Below, one piece after another: positions 1 through 7,504 of a DNA stretch of 47,556 nucleotides. Both the position numbers and the translations under genes were made by a program. Location: contig RPRK01000014.1 of NCBI GenBank assembly GCA_003818495.1, forward strand, positions 1 to 47,556, given 5' to 3'. This DNA comes from Burkholderiales bacterium. Lineage in GTDB: Bacteria; Pseudomonadota; Gammaproteobacteria; Burkholderiales; Burkholderiaceae_E. Numbering within the stretch: position 1 is the stretch's first letter; each line of letters begins with the position of its first letter. The notes under the pieces were generated by a model. The model saw nothing but the letters and a program-made list of their open reading frames with translations, had not been told where the DNA came from and ran no database searches.

Positions 1-971
1 CCGGCGCCGAGACCCGCGGCAACTCGGCGGTCGACATCGCGCTGTGGGACCTGTTCGGCAAGACCACCGGCCTGCCGGTCGCCGACGCGCTCGGCGGCCG
101 CTCGCGCGACTCGATCCGCGTCTACAACACCTGCGCGGGCTACAAGTACATCCGCGACGCGCGCTCGCAGGCGGTGGCCAACTGGCACGTCGGCGAGACC
201 GGCGGACCGTACGAGGACCTCGAGGGCTTCCTGTACCGGGCCGACGAGGTGGCGGTCTCGCTCCTCGAGCAGGGCATCACCGGCATGAAGATCTGGCCCT
301 TCGACATCGCCGCCGAGCGCACCCACGGCTGGGACATCTCGCCGAAGGAGCTCGACGTCGCGCTCGAGCCGTTCAGGAAGATCCGCAAGGCGGTCGGCTC
401 GAAGATGGACATCATGGTCGAGTTCCACTCGCTGTGGAGCCTGCCGATGGCCTGCAAGCTGGCGCGGCGCCTGGAGGAGTTCGACACCTACTGGCACGAG
501 GACCCGTTCCGCCTCGACAACGTCGGCGACCTGAAGGAGTACGCGCGCCACAGCAAGGCCTGGGTCTGCGCGAGCGAGACGCTGTCGTACACGCACGCCT
601 TCCGCGAGTACCTCGAGACCGGTTCGGCCGGGGTCGCGATGCTCGACCTGTCGTGGTGCGGCGGCCTGAGCGAGGCGCGCAAGATCGCCGCGCTCGCCGA
701 GTCGCACCACGTGCCGGTGGCACCGCACGACTGCACCGGGCCGGTGGTCTACGCGGCCTCCTGCCACTTCTCGATGTTCGCGCGGAACACGCTGATCCAG
801 GAGAGCGTGCGCGCGTTCTACACCGGCTGGTACACCGAGCTGGTGACCGCGCTGCCGACCGTGAAGGACGGGGTGGTGACGGTCGACTTCACGCAGCCGG
901 GGCTCGGACTGGAACTGCTGCCGGGGCTGGACACCCGCGCCGACGCGGTGGTGCGGTTCAGCCGCGGCTGA
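1..971 (+). CDS. Enolase-superfamily (mandelate racemase/muconate lactonizing type) enzyme, 5' end outside window
   Basis: The reading frame is open from base 3 and ends with TGA at 969-971, so the N-terminal domain is missing. The visible part is the C-terminal TIM-barrel. It shows the start-of-barrel motif SAVDIALWDLFGK, a lysine in TGMKIWPFD, acidic metal-ligand candidates in MVEFHSLW, YWHEDPFR and CASETLS, and a catalytic-type histidine in APHDCTGP. Family members bind Mg2+ and abstract a proton alpha to a carboxylate; many are sugar-acid dehydratases or racemases. Substrate cannot be read from this fragment. The gene converges on rplY. Alternatives are a galactonate- or gluconate-type dehydratase or a racemase; the superfamily call is solid. 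Confidence 0.85.
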   Translation, partial: GAETRGNSAVDIALWDLFGKTTGLPVADALGGRSRDSIRVYNTCAGYKYIRDARSQAVANWHVGETGGPYEDLEGFLYRADEVAVSLLEQGITGMKIWPFDIAAERTHGWDISPKELDVALEPFRKIRKAVGSKMDIMVEFHSLWSLPMACKLARRLEEFDTYWHEDPFRLDNVGDLKEYARHSKAWVCASETLSYTHAFREYLETGSAGVAMLDLSWCGGLSEARKIAALAESHHVPVAPHDCTGPVVYAASCHFSMFARNTLIQESVRAFYTGWYTELVTALPTVKDGVVTVDFTQPGLGLELLPGLDTRADAVVRFSRG

Positions 972-1010
972 GGCGCGCGTCCGGTTCCGCGTCTTCGAGC
1001 GCCGGAAAGA

Positions 1011-1047
1011 CGAAGCCCCCGCCGGCTCGCGCCGGACGGGGGCTTCG
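1011..1047 (-). terminator. Stem-loop terminator downstream of rplY
   Basis: A perfect 10-bp inverted repeat (CGAAGCCCCC at 1011-1020, GGGGGCTTCG at 1038-1047) lies 43 bases past the rplY stop. Read on the minus strand it is followed by TCTTTCC, a modest U-rich tail. It lies between convergent genes and may also stop plus-strand transcription, though no U tract follows on that side. Confidence 0.7.
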
Positions 1048-1049
1048 GC

Positions 1050-1076
1050 CCGGCCGGCGCACGGGGCGCCGGCCGG
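1050..1076. terminator. Second hairpin between convergent genes
   Basis: A perfect 11-bp stem (1050-1060 with 1066-1076) closes a 5-base loop and is stacked directly beside the 1011-1047 hairpin. It has no T tract on either side. It probably reinforces the neighbouring terminator or protects the rplY mRNA 3' end. Confidence 0.45.
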
Positions 1077-1089
1077 ATCGCTCGCGCGA

Positions 1090-1734
1090 TTACTTCTTGG
1101 CGGCCGGCTTGGCGGCCGGAGCCGCCTTCGCCGCGGCGGGCGCCGCTGCGGCAGCCGGCTCCTCGGCCGCATCGCCGCCGCCCTTGACGGTGGCGACGAC
1201 CAGCACCGGGTTCTCCTTGGCCTGGACCGCGGTCACGCCCTCGGGCATCGTGACGTCGGACAGGTGCAGCGGATGGCCGGCGGTCAGGTTCGCGAGGTCG
1301 ACCGAGATGAACTCGGGCAGGTTGCCCGGCAGGCAGGTCACGTCGATCTCGGTCAGCACGTGGCTGACGATCGCGGCGGAGACCTTCACGGCCGGCGACG
1401 ACTCCTGGTTCATGAAGTGCAGCGGCACCTTCATGTGGATCTTCTGGTCGGCGGCGACGCGCTGGAAGTCGATGTGCATGACCTGCGGCTTGTAGGCGTG
1501 CCATTGCACGTCGCGCAGCAGGACCTGCTCGGACTTGCCGTCGATCTCCATCTCGAGGATCGACGCGTGGAACGCCTCGACCCGCAGCGAGTGGTACAGC
1601 GGGTTGTGATCGATCTCGATCGTGGTCGGGGTGGCGGTGCCACCGTAGACGATCCCGGGCACCTTGCCCGTGCGGCGCAGTCGGCGGCTCGCACCCGATC
1701 CTTGCGCACTACGTGTCGTTGCGACGACTTTCAT
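1090..1734 (-). CDS. rplY: 50S ribosomal protein L25 (general stress protein Ctc form)
   Basis: The 214-residue product starts [14 protein letters not shown] and contains the L25 beta-barrel ([18 protein letters not shown]-like strands) followed by the C-terminal TL5/CTC domain. This is the long form common in betaproteobacteria rather than the about 94-residue E. coli protein. The tail is Ala/Lys/Pro-rich. L25 binds 5S rRNA in the large subunit. The start at 1734 is preceded by AGAAGGAG with good spacing; upstream in-frame codons lack this. It follows prs on the same strand after 172 bases that contain hairpins. In relatives pth comes next, but here the gene is followed by a terminator. Confidence 0.95.
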   Translation of the reverse strand: MKVVATTRSAQGSGASRRLRRTGKVPGIVYGGTATPTTIEIDHNPLYHSLRVEAFHASILEMEIDGKSEQVLLRDVQWHAYKPQVMHIDFQRVAADQKIHMKVPLHFMNQESSPAVKVSAAIVSHVLTEIDVTCLPGNLPEFISVDLANLTAGHPLHLSDVTMPEGVTAVQAKENPVLVVATVKGGGDAAEEPAAAAAPAAAKAAPAAKPAAKK

Positions 1735-1787
1735 CGCGGACTCCTTCTGAAGTCCCGGGCTCCGCGACCAGAGCACCGGGCTGTTGA

Positions 1788-1859
1788 CCCCCGCCGGAAG
1801 ACGGGGGACCGGGGTCGCCCGCCTCGCGGCGGGGGACGTGATCGCCCGCCTCGCGGCGG
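1788..1859. repeat. GC-rich hairpin and 18-bp direct repeat between prs and rplY
   Basis: Two identical 18-mers, tcgcccgcctcgcggcgg, lie at 1815-1832 and 1842-1859. Each contains a small cccgcc/ggcggg-type hairpin. A further CCCCC/GGGGG stem lies at 1788-1792 and 1803-1807. The block lies between the prs stop and the rplY start and may partly terminate prs transcripts or stabilise their 3' ends. Confidence 0.6.
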
Positions 1860-1906
1860 ACGGGTCGGCGGACCGGCGCTCGCGCGCCCGTCCGCCGGGA
1901 TTCAGG

Positions 1907-2893
1907 TCATTCGTCGCTGAACAGCGACGACACCGAGTCGGCGCGGTTGATGCGCATGATGGTCTCGGCCAGCAGCGTCGCGCAGCTCAGCACGCGGATC
2001 TTGCCGCAGGACAGGCCAGCCTCGGACAGCGGGATGGTGTCCGTCACCACCAGCTCGTCGAGCGAGGACTGCGCGATGCGCTCGACCGCGTTGCCCGACA
2101 GCACGGCGTGCGTGCAGTACGCCAGCACGCGCACGGCACCGTGCTCCTTGAGCGCGTCGGCGGCCTTCGTCAGCGTGCCCGCGGTGTCGACCATGTCGTC
2201 CATGATCACGCAGGTTCGGCCGTTGACCTCGCCGATGATGTTCATCACCTCGGAGACGTTCGCCTTCGGACGGCGCTTGTCGATGATGGCCAGATCGGTG
2301 TCGAGGCGCTTGGCGAGCGCACGCGCACGCACCACGCCGCCGACGTCCGGCGACACCACGATGCACTGGGCCAGGTTCTGGGTGGCCACGTCGGCCAGCA
2401 GCACCGGCGCCGCGTAGATGTTGTCGACCGGGATGTCGAAGAAGCCCTGGATCTGGTCGGCGTGCAGGTCCATCGTCAGCACGCGGTCGACGCCGGCGAC
2501 CTCGAGCATGTTGGCGACGACCTTGGCGCTGATCGCCACGCGCGAGGAGCGCACGCGGCGGTCCTGGCGGGCGTAGCCGAAGTACGGCAGCGCTGCGGTG
2601 ATGCGGCCGGCGGACGCGCGCTTGAGCGCATCGACCATCACCAGCAGTTCCATCAGGTTGTCGTTGGTCGGCGCGCAGGTGGACTGCAGCACGAAGACGT
2701 CCTTGCCGCGGACGTTCTCCAGGATCTCGACCATCACCTCGCCGTCGGAGAAGCGCCCGACGGTGGCCTTGCCCAGGCCGATGCCCAGATGCCCGGCCAC
2801 CGCGGCGGCGAGCTTGGGGATCGCGTTCCCGGTGAAGACCATCAGGCCTTCGGGCCGGAGCAGATCGGTGGCGCTACGCACGGGCCGGTTCAT
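1907..2893 (-). CDS. prs: Ribose-phosphate pyrophosphokinase
   Basis: The 328-residue enzyme makes PRPP from ribose 5-phosphate and ATP for purine, pyrimidine, histidine and tryptophan synthesis. Family motifs are clear: MVFTGNA near the N terminus, FSDGE, the ATP loop region [34 protein letters not shown], the flexible-loop [19 protein letters not shown] and the PRPP-binding [13 protein letters not shown]. The start at 2893 gives a 17-residue leader before MVFTGNA; an internal ATG at 2842 would also give a normal-looking N terminus. Neither has a strong ribosome binding site. It starts only 23 bases after tRNA-Gln and its product also supplies the his operon enzymes in this window. Confidence 0.96.
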   Translation of the reverse strand: MNRPVRSATDLLRPEGLMVFTGNAIPKLAAAVAGHLGIGLGKATVGRFSDGEVMVEILENVRGKDVFVLQSTCAPTNDNLMELLVMVDALKRASAGRITAALPYFGYARQDRRVRSSRVAISAKVVANMLEVAGVDRVLTMDLHADQIQGFFDIPVDNIYAAPVLLADVATQNLAQCIVVSPDVGGVVRARALAKRLDTDLAIIDKRRPKANVSEVMNIIGEVNGRTCVIMDDMVDTAGTLTKAADALKEHGAVRVLAYCTHAVLSGNAVERIAQSSLDELVVTDTIPLSEAGLSCGKIRVLSCATLLAETIMRINRADSVSSLFSDE

Positions 2894-2916
2894 CGTCGCG
2901 GTACGGAAAGGGTGGG

Positions 2917-2990
2917 CTGGGGAGGAAGGATTCGAACCTTCGCATGCCGGAATCAAAATCCGGTGCCTTAACCAACTTGGCGACTCCCCA
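2917..2990 (-). tRNA. glnU-like tRNA-Gln(TTG): tRNA-Gln (anticodon TTG)
   Basis: The minus strand folds into a full cloverleaf. The acceptor is TGGGGAG/CTCCCCA with discriminator G, the D arm GCC/GGC, the anticodon stem CCGGA/TCCGG around loop TTTTGAT (anticodon TTG), and the T arm GAAGG-TTCGAAT-CCTTC. It is 74 bases without CCA. The genome reads CCC after the discriminator, so CCA must be added by the nucleotidyltransferase. The 5' 23 bases overlap the 3' end of ispE, and prs begins 23 bases downstream. I see no separate promoter, so it is probably processed from an ispE-prs transcript. Confidence 0.95.
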
Positions 2991-3855
2991 ACGGATGACG
3001 CGACAGCCCGCGGCAGACGCGGACCGTCCCGACTTCACTGCGCAGCACCTCCCCCGCCAGCCGCCCGGCGAGGGCTTCGGTGGGGGTGGGACAGAACACG
3101 CACGCACCTGACCCGGACATCCGGGCCCGTGCGGGATCCAGCCCCGCCGCGAGGGCCGCACCCTTGAGCGACGACAAGGCTGCCGCCACTTCCGGGTACC
3201 GCCTCAGGACCACCGGCTGCAGGTCGTTGCCGCCCTGCCAGACCCGGTCATCCCGCGAAAGACCCGCGATTCTGAGGGGTTCGGTCTGACGTGTCAATTC
3301 GGGTGCGGCGAACACGCCCGCGGTCGGCACCATCACCGGCGGCGCGACGATGACGAACCAGGACGGGGGCAGCTCGAGCGGTTCCAGGCGCTCTCCGATG
3401 CCGCGGGCGTACGCGGTCCGGCCGAAGAGGAAGAACGGCACGTCGGCACCCAGCCGCAGCCCGAGCGCCGCCAGCCGTTCGGCCGGCCAGTCCAGTCCCC
3501 ACAGGCGGTCGAGCGCCATCAGCACGGTCGCCGCATCGGAACTCCCCCCGCCCAGGCCGCCGCCCATCGGGATGGTCTTGTCGAGCGCGAGGTCGACGCC
3601 GAGCGAGGTGCCGCTCTCGGCCTGCAGCAGCCGGGCAGCCCGCACGATGAGGTCGGCTTCCGGCGGCACGCCGGGCAGCGCGCCCTCCCGGCGGATCAGG
3701 CCGTCGTCGCGCACCCGGAGGTCGACGCGGTCGCACAGGTCGACCAGCTGGAAGACCGTCTCGAGCTCGTGGTAGCCGTCGGCACGCCGGCCGGTCACGT
3801 GCAGGAAGAGGTTCAGCTTCGCCGGGGCCGGCGCCTGGAGGATCTCTCGGAGCAT
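2968..3855 (-). CDS. ispE: 4-diphosphocytidyl-2-C-methyl-D-erythritol kinase
   Basis: The 295-residue GHMP-family kinase acts in the MEP pathway to isopentenyl diphosphate. Visible motifs are [11 protein letters not shown] at the N terminus, the glycine-rich ATP loop [15 protein letters not shown] around residues 95-109, LGADVPFFL, and the C-terminal MSGSGACVF. The ATG at 3855 matches the family start. The stop codon TAA lies inside the D-loop of tRNA-Gln, so the last seven codons (reading GSRQVG after RHPL) come from tRNA sequence. It lies between lolB and the tRNA in the order usual for Burkholderiales. Confidence 0.96.
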   Translation of the reverse strand: MLREILQAPAPAKLNLFLHVTGRRADGYHELETVFQLVDLCDRVDLRVRDDGLIRREGALPGVPPEADLIVRAARLLQAESGTSLGVDLALDKTIPMGGGLGGGSSDAATVLMALDRLWGLDWPAERLAALGLRLGADVPFFLFGRTAYARGIGERLEPLELPPSWFVIVAPPVMVPTAGVFAAPELTRQTEPLRIAGLSRDDRVWQGGNDLQPVVLRRYPEVAAALSSLKGAALAAGLDPARARMSGSGACVFCPTPTEALAGRLAGEVLRSEVGTVRVCRGLSRHPLGSRQVG

Positions 3856-3921
3856 CGCGGGGTGGAGAAAGCGGTCGGTTGAAGGGGGCTGGGGAGGGCG
3901 ATCGGGCGTCGACGTCGCGGT

Positions 3922-4545
3922 TCAGCGATCGAGCACCAGCACCACGCGCAGCTGGGTGTCGCCGTGCGGGCGGCGCAGCGCCCACCGGCGCGGTTCGCGC
4001 TCGATGCGCCAGCCGCTGTCCTCGGCCATCGTGACCCGGCCCTGCGGATCGCGGGCCACCACGGTCTCGAACCGGTCGTCGAGCCAGTCGGGCAGCCGCT
4101 CGATCGGCAGCGGCCAGCCCAGGGCCCGCTCGAGCAGCGCGTCGAGCGAGGGCGCCCGCACCGTGCGGCCGTCCGACAGCGTCAGGGCGGAGCGGCCGTC
4201 CGGCTCGCGGCGTCCGGTGGCGACGGTCTGGCCGAAGGGCGACACCAGCTCGAGGTCGAGCGCCCGGGCGCCGGGGGTGCCGCGGGCGGCGAGCGCGAAG
4301 CGACCGGCCACGGTGTCCTGGTTGCCACCCGGGACGGCGGCATCGATCACGACCGAGAAGCGGCCGGCCCATTCGCGCACGGGGGCCTCGAGCCGGGCCT
4401 CCGGTGGCGCGGGCGGGGCGACCGCGCAGCCGGAGAGGACGAGCGACGCGCTGCCGAGCCACAGCGCCACGGCGAGCCGGCGGGTCGCTCGGATCGTGAC
4501 GCCCTCGACGCCTCCGGGGCGGATGCGGCGCTCAGAGCGCCACAT
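3922..4545 (-). CDS. lolB: Outer-membrane lipoprotein insertion protein LolB
   Basis: LolB accepts lipoproteins from LolA and inserts them in the outer membrane. The 207-residue product has a hydrophobic stretch ending in a lipobox LVLSGC (acylated Cys about residue 40), then a LolB-like beta-rich domain with FSVVIDAA, LELVSPFGQTVA and a WRIEREP-type strand. The ATG at 4545 overlaps the upstream TPR gene stop by 14 bases. It gives an unusually long n-region, so the true start could lie a little further in, but no better ATG or GTG exists before the signal peptide. The position before ispE supports the call. Confidence 0.88.
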   Translation of the reverse strand: MWRSERRIRPGGVEGVTIRATRRLAVALWLGSASLVLSGCAVAPPAPPEARLEAPVREWAGRFSVVIDAAVPGGNQDTVAGRFALAARGTPGARALDLELVSPFGQTVATGRREPDGRSALTLSDGRTVRAPSLDALLERALGWPLPIERLPDWLDDRFETVVARDPQGRVTMAEDSGWRIEREPRRWALRRPHGDTQLRVVLVLDR

Positions 4546-6355
4546 TCAGCCTGGCCAGCGTCTCGCGGAGGATGGAGTTGTCGGGCTCGCGCACGCGCGC
4601 CTCGCGCCAGAGCGCGCGGGCCTCGTCGGTGTTCCCCGTCGCCCACAGCACCTCGCCGAGGTGCGCCGCGATCTCGACCTCGGGCCGCAGCGCATAGGCC
4701 TTGCGCAGGTACTCGAGCGCACGCGGATAGTCCTTCTGCCGGAACAGCACCCAGCCCATGCTGTCGAGGATGTGCGGGTCGTCGGGCGTCAGCGCGAGCG
4801 CCCGTTCGATCAGCGTGCGTGCCTCGTCCAGGCGCATGTTTCGATCGGCGAAGGTGTAGCCGAGCGCGTTGTAGGCGTGCGCATGGTCGGGCCGCAGCTC
4901 GATCAGGCGGCGCAGCGACTGCTCCATCACCGGCAGGCGGTCGATGCGCTCGGCGGCCATCGCGTGGTCGTAGAGCAGGTCGGGGTTCTCGGGCATGCGC
5001 TCGAGTCCGGCCGCCAGCACGTCGAAGGCGTCCTGGTTGCGGCGGGCCTCGCGGAGCACCTGCGACTCGGCGGCGATCAGCTGGACCCGTTCGCGCTGGC
5101 TGCCGGCGGTCGCATCGCGCAGCACCTCGCGCGCGGCTTCGACCTGACCCTGCTTGCCCATCAGCAGCGCGCGCCGCACTGTCGCCGGCACGTACTCCTC
5201 GCCGCGCGGCACGCGCTCGAGCCAGTCGATCGCCTCCTGCGGCCGACCGCCCTCCTCGGCGATCTGCGCGAGGAAGAGCAGCGCCGGAGACGTGTCGCGC
5301 GGCACCGAGCGGGGCAGCTCGACGTAGCGCTTGAGGTAGCGGGTGGCTTCCTCGGGCTGCTTGCCCTGGTAGGCGAGCTGCGCGAGCGAGAACAGCACGG
5401 GGGGGCTGTCCGGGCGCTGGGCGAGGGTGCGCTCGAGCTGCGCGCGGGCCTCGTCGGTGCGTCCGTCGGCGAGCAGCAGGCGCGCATAGGTGTAGCGCCC
5501 CTCGAGCGACATCGGCTGGCGCTGCAGGTGGCGCTCGAGGATGCCGAGCGCCTCGGCCTTGCCGTCGGGCAGCTTGTGGATATGGCGGGCCGCGCCGATC
5601 ACCGCGTCCTCGTCGTCGGGTGCGAGACGCAGGGCTTCGCGCGCTTCGGCCGCGGCGGCCGGGAAGTCCTCGGCGGCCGAGGCGAACTGCGAGCGCACGA
5701 GCCGCGCCGCGGCCACGTTCAGGTCGGGGGCGCTCAGGCGCTGGATCATCTGCCAGGCCGCGGCACGGTCCTGCACCCGCTGCAGCGAGCGCTGCAGCTG
5801 CGCGTAGGCGGCCGGCAGCGTGCCTTCGGTGCGGGCCCGCGCGAGCCGCTCGGCGAGCGTCGGCTCGACGTCCTTGAGCCGGCCGGAGCCCAGCCAGAGG
5901 GTCTCGAGCATCTGCGCGGCCGCGCGCGAGTCGGGGGCGAGCTCGCGCCAGAGCTGCGCGGACTGCACGGCCTCGTCGAGCGCGCGGGCGCCGATCGCGA
6001 CCTCTGCCGCACGGCGTGCGATGCGCGCGTCGCGCGTGGTGCGCGCGACCGCCATGTACGTGGTCCACGCCGAGCCGACTTCGCCGCGCTGCGCGGCGAG
6101 GTCCGCGGCCAGCAGCTGGAAGAGGATCTGCGGGGAGAGGTCGACGTCCGGCGGCGTGCCTTCGGGATCGACCGCGGCCACGGCCAGGGCCGGACGTGCC
6201 GGGGCACCGGGACGGCCGGACGGGGCGGAGGGGGAGGGCGGGGCGGACGGGCGGGACTCCGCCGTCGCCGGGGGCGACGCGACGGGACCTTGCGTCGCGC
6301 ACCCGGACGCGGCGGCCGCGACCACGGCCGCGGCCAGCGCGATGACTGCTTTCAT
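4532..6355 (-). CDS. TPR-repeat lipoprotein, probably envelope-associated
   Basis: The 607-residue product has a short signal peptide ending in a lipobox (AAASGC, Cys about residue 19), an Ala/Pro/Ser-rich linker to about residue 65, then a long run of TPR-like helical pairs to the C terminus (for example YNALGYTFADRNMRLDEARTLIERALALTPDDPHILDSMGWVLFRQKDYPRALEYL). TPR lipoproteins usually scaffold envelope complexes. A gene of this type beside lolB is common in Burkholderiales. It overlaps lolB by 14 bases, which suggests coupled expression, and is divergent from mutM. The exact function is not known to me. Confidence 0.85.
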   Translation of the reverse strand: MKAVIALAAAVVAAAASGCATQGPVASPPATAESRPSAPPSPSAPSGRPGAPARPALAVAAVDPEGTPPDVDLSPQILFQLLAADLAAQRGEVGSAWTTYMAVARTTRDARIARRAAEVAIGARALDEAVQSAQLWRELAPDSRAAAQMLETLWLGSGRLKDVEPTLAERLARARTEGTLPAAYAQLQRSLQRVQDRAAAWQMIQRLSAPDLNVAAARLVRSQFASAAEDFPAAAAEAREALRLAPDDEDAVIGAARHIHKLPDGKAEALGILERHLQRQPMSLEGRYTYARLLLADGRTDEARAQLERTLAQRPDSPPVLFSLAQLAYQGKQPEEATRYLKRYVELPRSVPRDTSPALLFLAQIAEEGGRPQEAIDWLERVPRGEEYVPATVRRALLMGKQGQVEAAREVLRDATAGSQRERVQLIAAESQVLREARRNQDAFDVLAAGLERMPENPDLLYDHAMAAERIDRLPVMEQSLRRLIELRPDHAHAYNALGYTFADRNMRLDEARTLIERALALTPDDPHILDSMGWVLFRQKDYPRALEYLRKAYALRPEVEIAAHLGEVLWATGNTDEARALWREARVREPDNSILRETLARLNVAL

Positions 6356-6361
6356 GAGCCG

Positions 6362-6390
6362 ATCTTAGGCTGCTTTACACTGCCGGGCAA
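6362..6390 (-). promoter_or_regulatory. Predicted sigma-70 promoter of the TPR-lolB-ispE operon
   Basis: On the minus strand TTGCCC (6390-6385) and TAAGAT (6367-6362) are separated by exactly 17 bases. The -10 hexamer ends seven bases before the A of the TPR gene ATG, which places the start site at or next to the start codon. A possible opposing -10 for mutM (TACACT at about 6376-6381) overlaps this region. Confidence 0.5.
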
Positions 6391-6444
6391 CCGAGCGCCG
6401 GACCCCTTCGGAGGGCTCGGCATGACAAACCTCACACCCTGCCG

Positions 6445-7266
6445 ATGCCCGAGCTGCCCGAGGTCGAAGTGGTCCGAACCGGGCTGGCGGCGACCGCGGT
6501 CGGCCGGACGGTCACGGCAGTCGCGCAGCGCGCGCCCGCGCTGCGCTGGCCGATCCCCGCGGGCCTCGACGCCCGGCTCGCCGGACGGACGCTGAACGCC
6601 GTCGAACGGCGTGGCAAGTACCTGCTCCTGGCGTTCGATCACGGCTGGCTGATCGTGCACCTGGGCATGTCGGGAACGATCGCCTGGGCGCGTGCCGACC
6701 TGCCGCTGCGCGCCCACGACCATCTCGACCTGGTGTTCGGCGACGGCCTGCTGCGGCTCAACGACCCGCGCCGGTTCGGCGCCGTGCTGTGGCACGACGC
6801 GGCCGACGGCCCGCCGCTGGGGCATCCGCTGCTCGCCTCGCTCGGCGTCGAGCCGTTCTCGGAGGCCTTCGACGGCGCGCTGCTGCACGCGGGCACCCGC
6901 GGGCGACGCGTCGCGATCAAGCAGCTCCTGCTGTCGGGCACGCTGGTCGTCGGCGTGGGCAACATCTATGCGTCCGAGAGCCTGTTCCGTGCGGGGATCC
7001 GGCCTTCGACCCCGGCGCGCATGCTCACGCGGCCGCGCTGCGACCGGCTGGCCGACGCGATCCGCAGCACGCTGTCGGCGGCGATCGCCGCCGGCGGCAG
7101 CACGCTGCGCGACTTCGTCTCGAGCGAGGGCGCGAGCGGCTATTTCCAGCTCGAGTGCTTCGTCTACGACCGCGCGGGCCAGCCGTGCCGCGTCTGCGGC
7201 CAGGCGGTGCGCACGCGGCGCGACCAGCAGCGCGCGACCTACTGGTGCGTCGGCTGCCAGCGCTGA
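6445..7266 (+). CDS. mutM: Formamidopyrimidine-DNA glycosylase (8-oxoguanine repair)
   Basis: The 273-residue bifunctional glycosylase/AP lyase removes 8-oxoG from DNA. After Met it begins PELPEVE, giving the catalytic proline at residue 2 and glutamate at residue 3. The conserved lysine of RRGKYL is about residue 58. The C terminus has a zinc finger with Cys248, Cys251, Cys268 and Cys271. The ATG at 6445 is fixed by the catalytic N terminus. It is divergent from the TPR gene. mutY, the partner glycosylase for A:8-oxoG, follows two genes later with a dynamin-like GTPase in between. Confidence 0.97.
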   Translation: MPELPEVEVVRTGLAATAVGRTVTAVAQRAPALRWPIPAGLDARLAGRTLNAVERRGKYLLLAFDHGWLIVHLGMSGTIAWARADLPLRAHDHLDLVFGDGLLRLNDPRRFGAVLWHDAADGPPLGHPLLASLGVEPFSEAFDGALLHAGTRGRRVAIKQLLLSGTLVVGVGNIYASESLFRAGIRPSTPARMLTRPRCDRLADAIRSTLSAAIAAGGSTLRDFVSSEGASGYFQLECFVYDRAGQPCRVCGQAVRTRRDQQRATYWCVGCQR

Positions 7267-7286
7267 AGGCCCGCGTCGACCGGGTC

Positions 7287-7337
7287 TTCGCCGATCCGGC
7301 CTTCGCCGGCTCGTTTGCCGGCTCCTTCGCCTGCTAA
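7287..7337 (+). repeat. Degenerate 12-bp tandem repeat after mutM
   Basis: Units ttcgccggctcg, tttgccggctcc and ttcgcctgctaa follow one another at 7302-7337 and are preceded by a related 15-base unit. It is noncoding in the mutM frame and looks like a slippage-derived repeat. Confidence 0.5.
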
Positions 7338-7435
7338 GTCCCGGCGCCGGTCCGTGCGGTCGCCGTCCGTCGGCCGGGGGAAGCGGCCCGCCGGGGCGCA
7401 TCGTGCCTCCGGAGCCCTGTGCTAACCTCGTCGGG

Positions 7436-7504
7436 ATGTCCAACCCCGACGCTCCGGGTCGGCCCGACCCGGCGGACAGCACCTCTTCACACCCCATCCG
7501 ATGA
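7436..7504 (+). CDS. Possible 22-residue upstream ORF coupled to the GTPase gene
   Basis: An ATG at 7436 opens a 22-codon frame reading MSNPDAPGRPDPADSTSSHPIR. Its TGA at 7502-7504 overlaps the GTPase ATG at 7501 as ATGA. A TGC-TAACCT extended -10-like element ends eight bases before the ATG. The peptide has no recognisable domain. It may be a translated leader that couples to the downstream gene, or chance; conservation is needed to decide. Confidence 0.3.
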   Translation: MSNPDAPGRPDPADSTSSHPIR

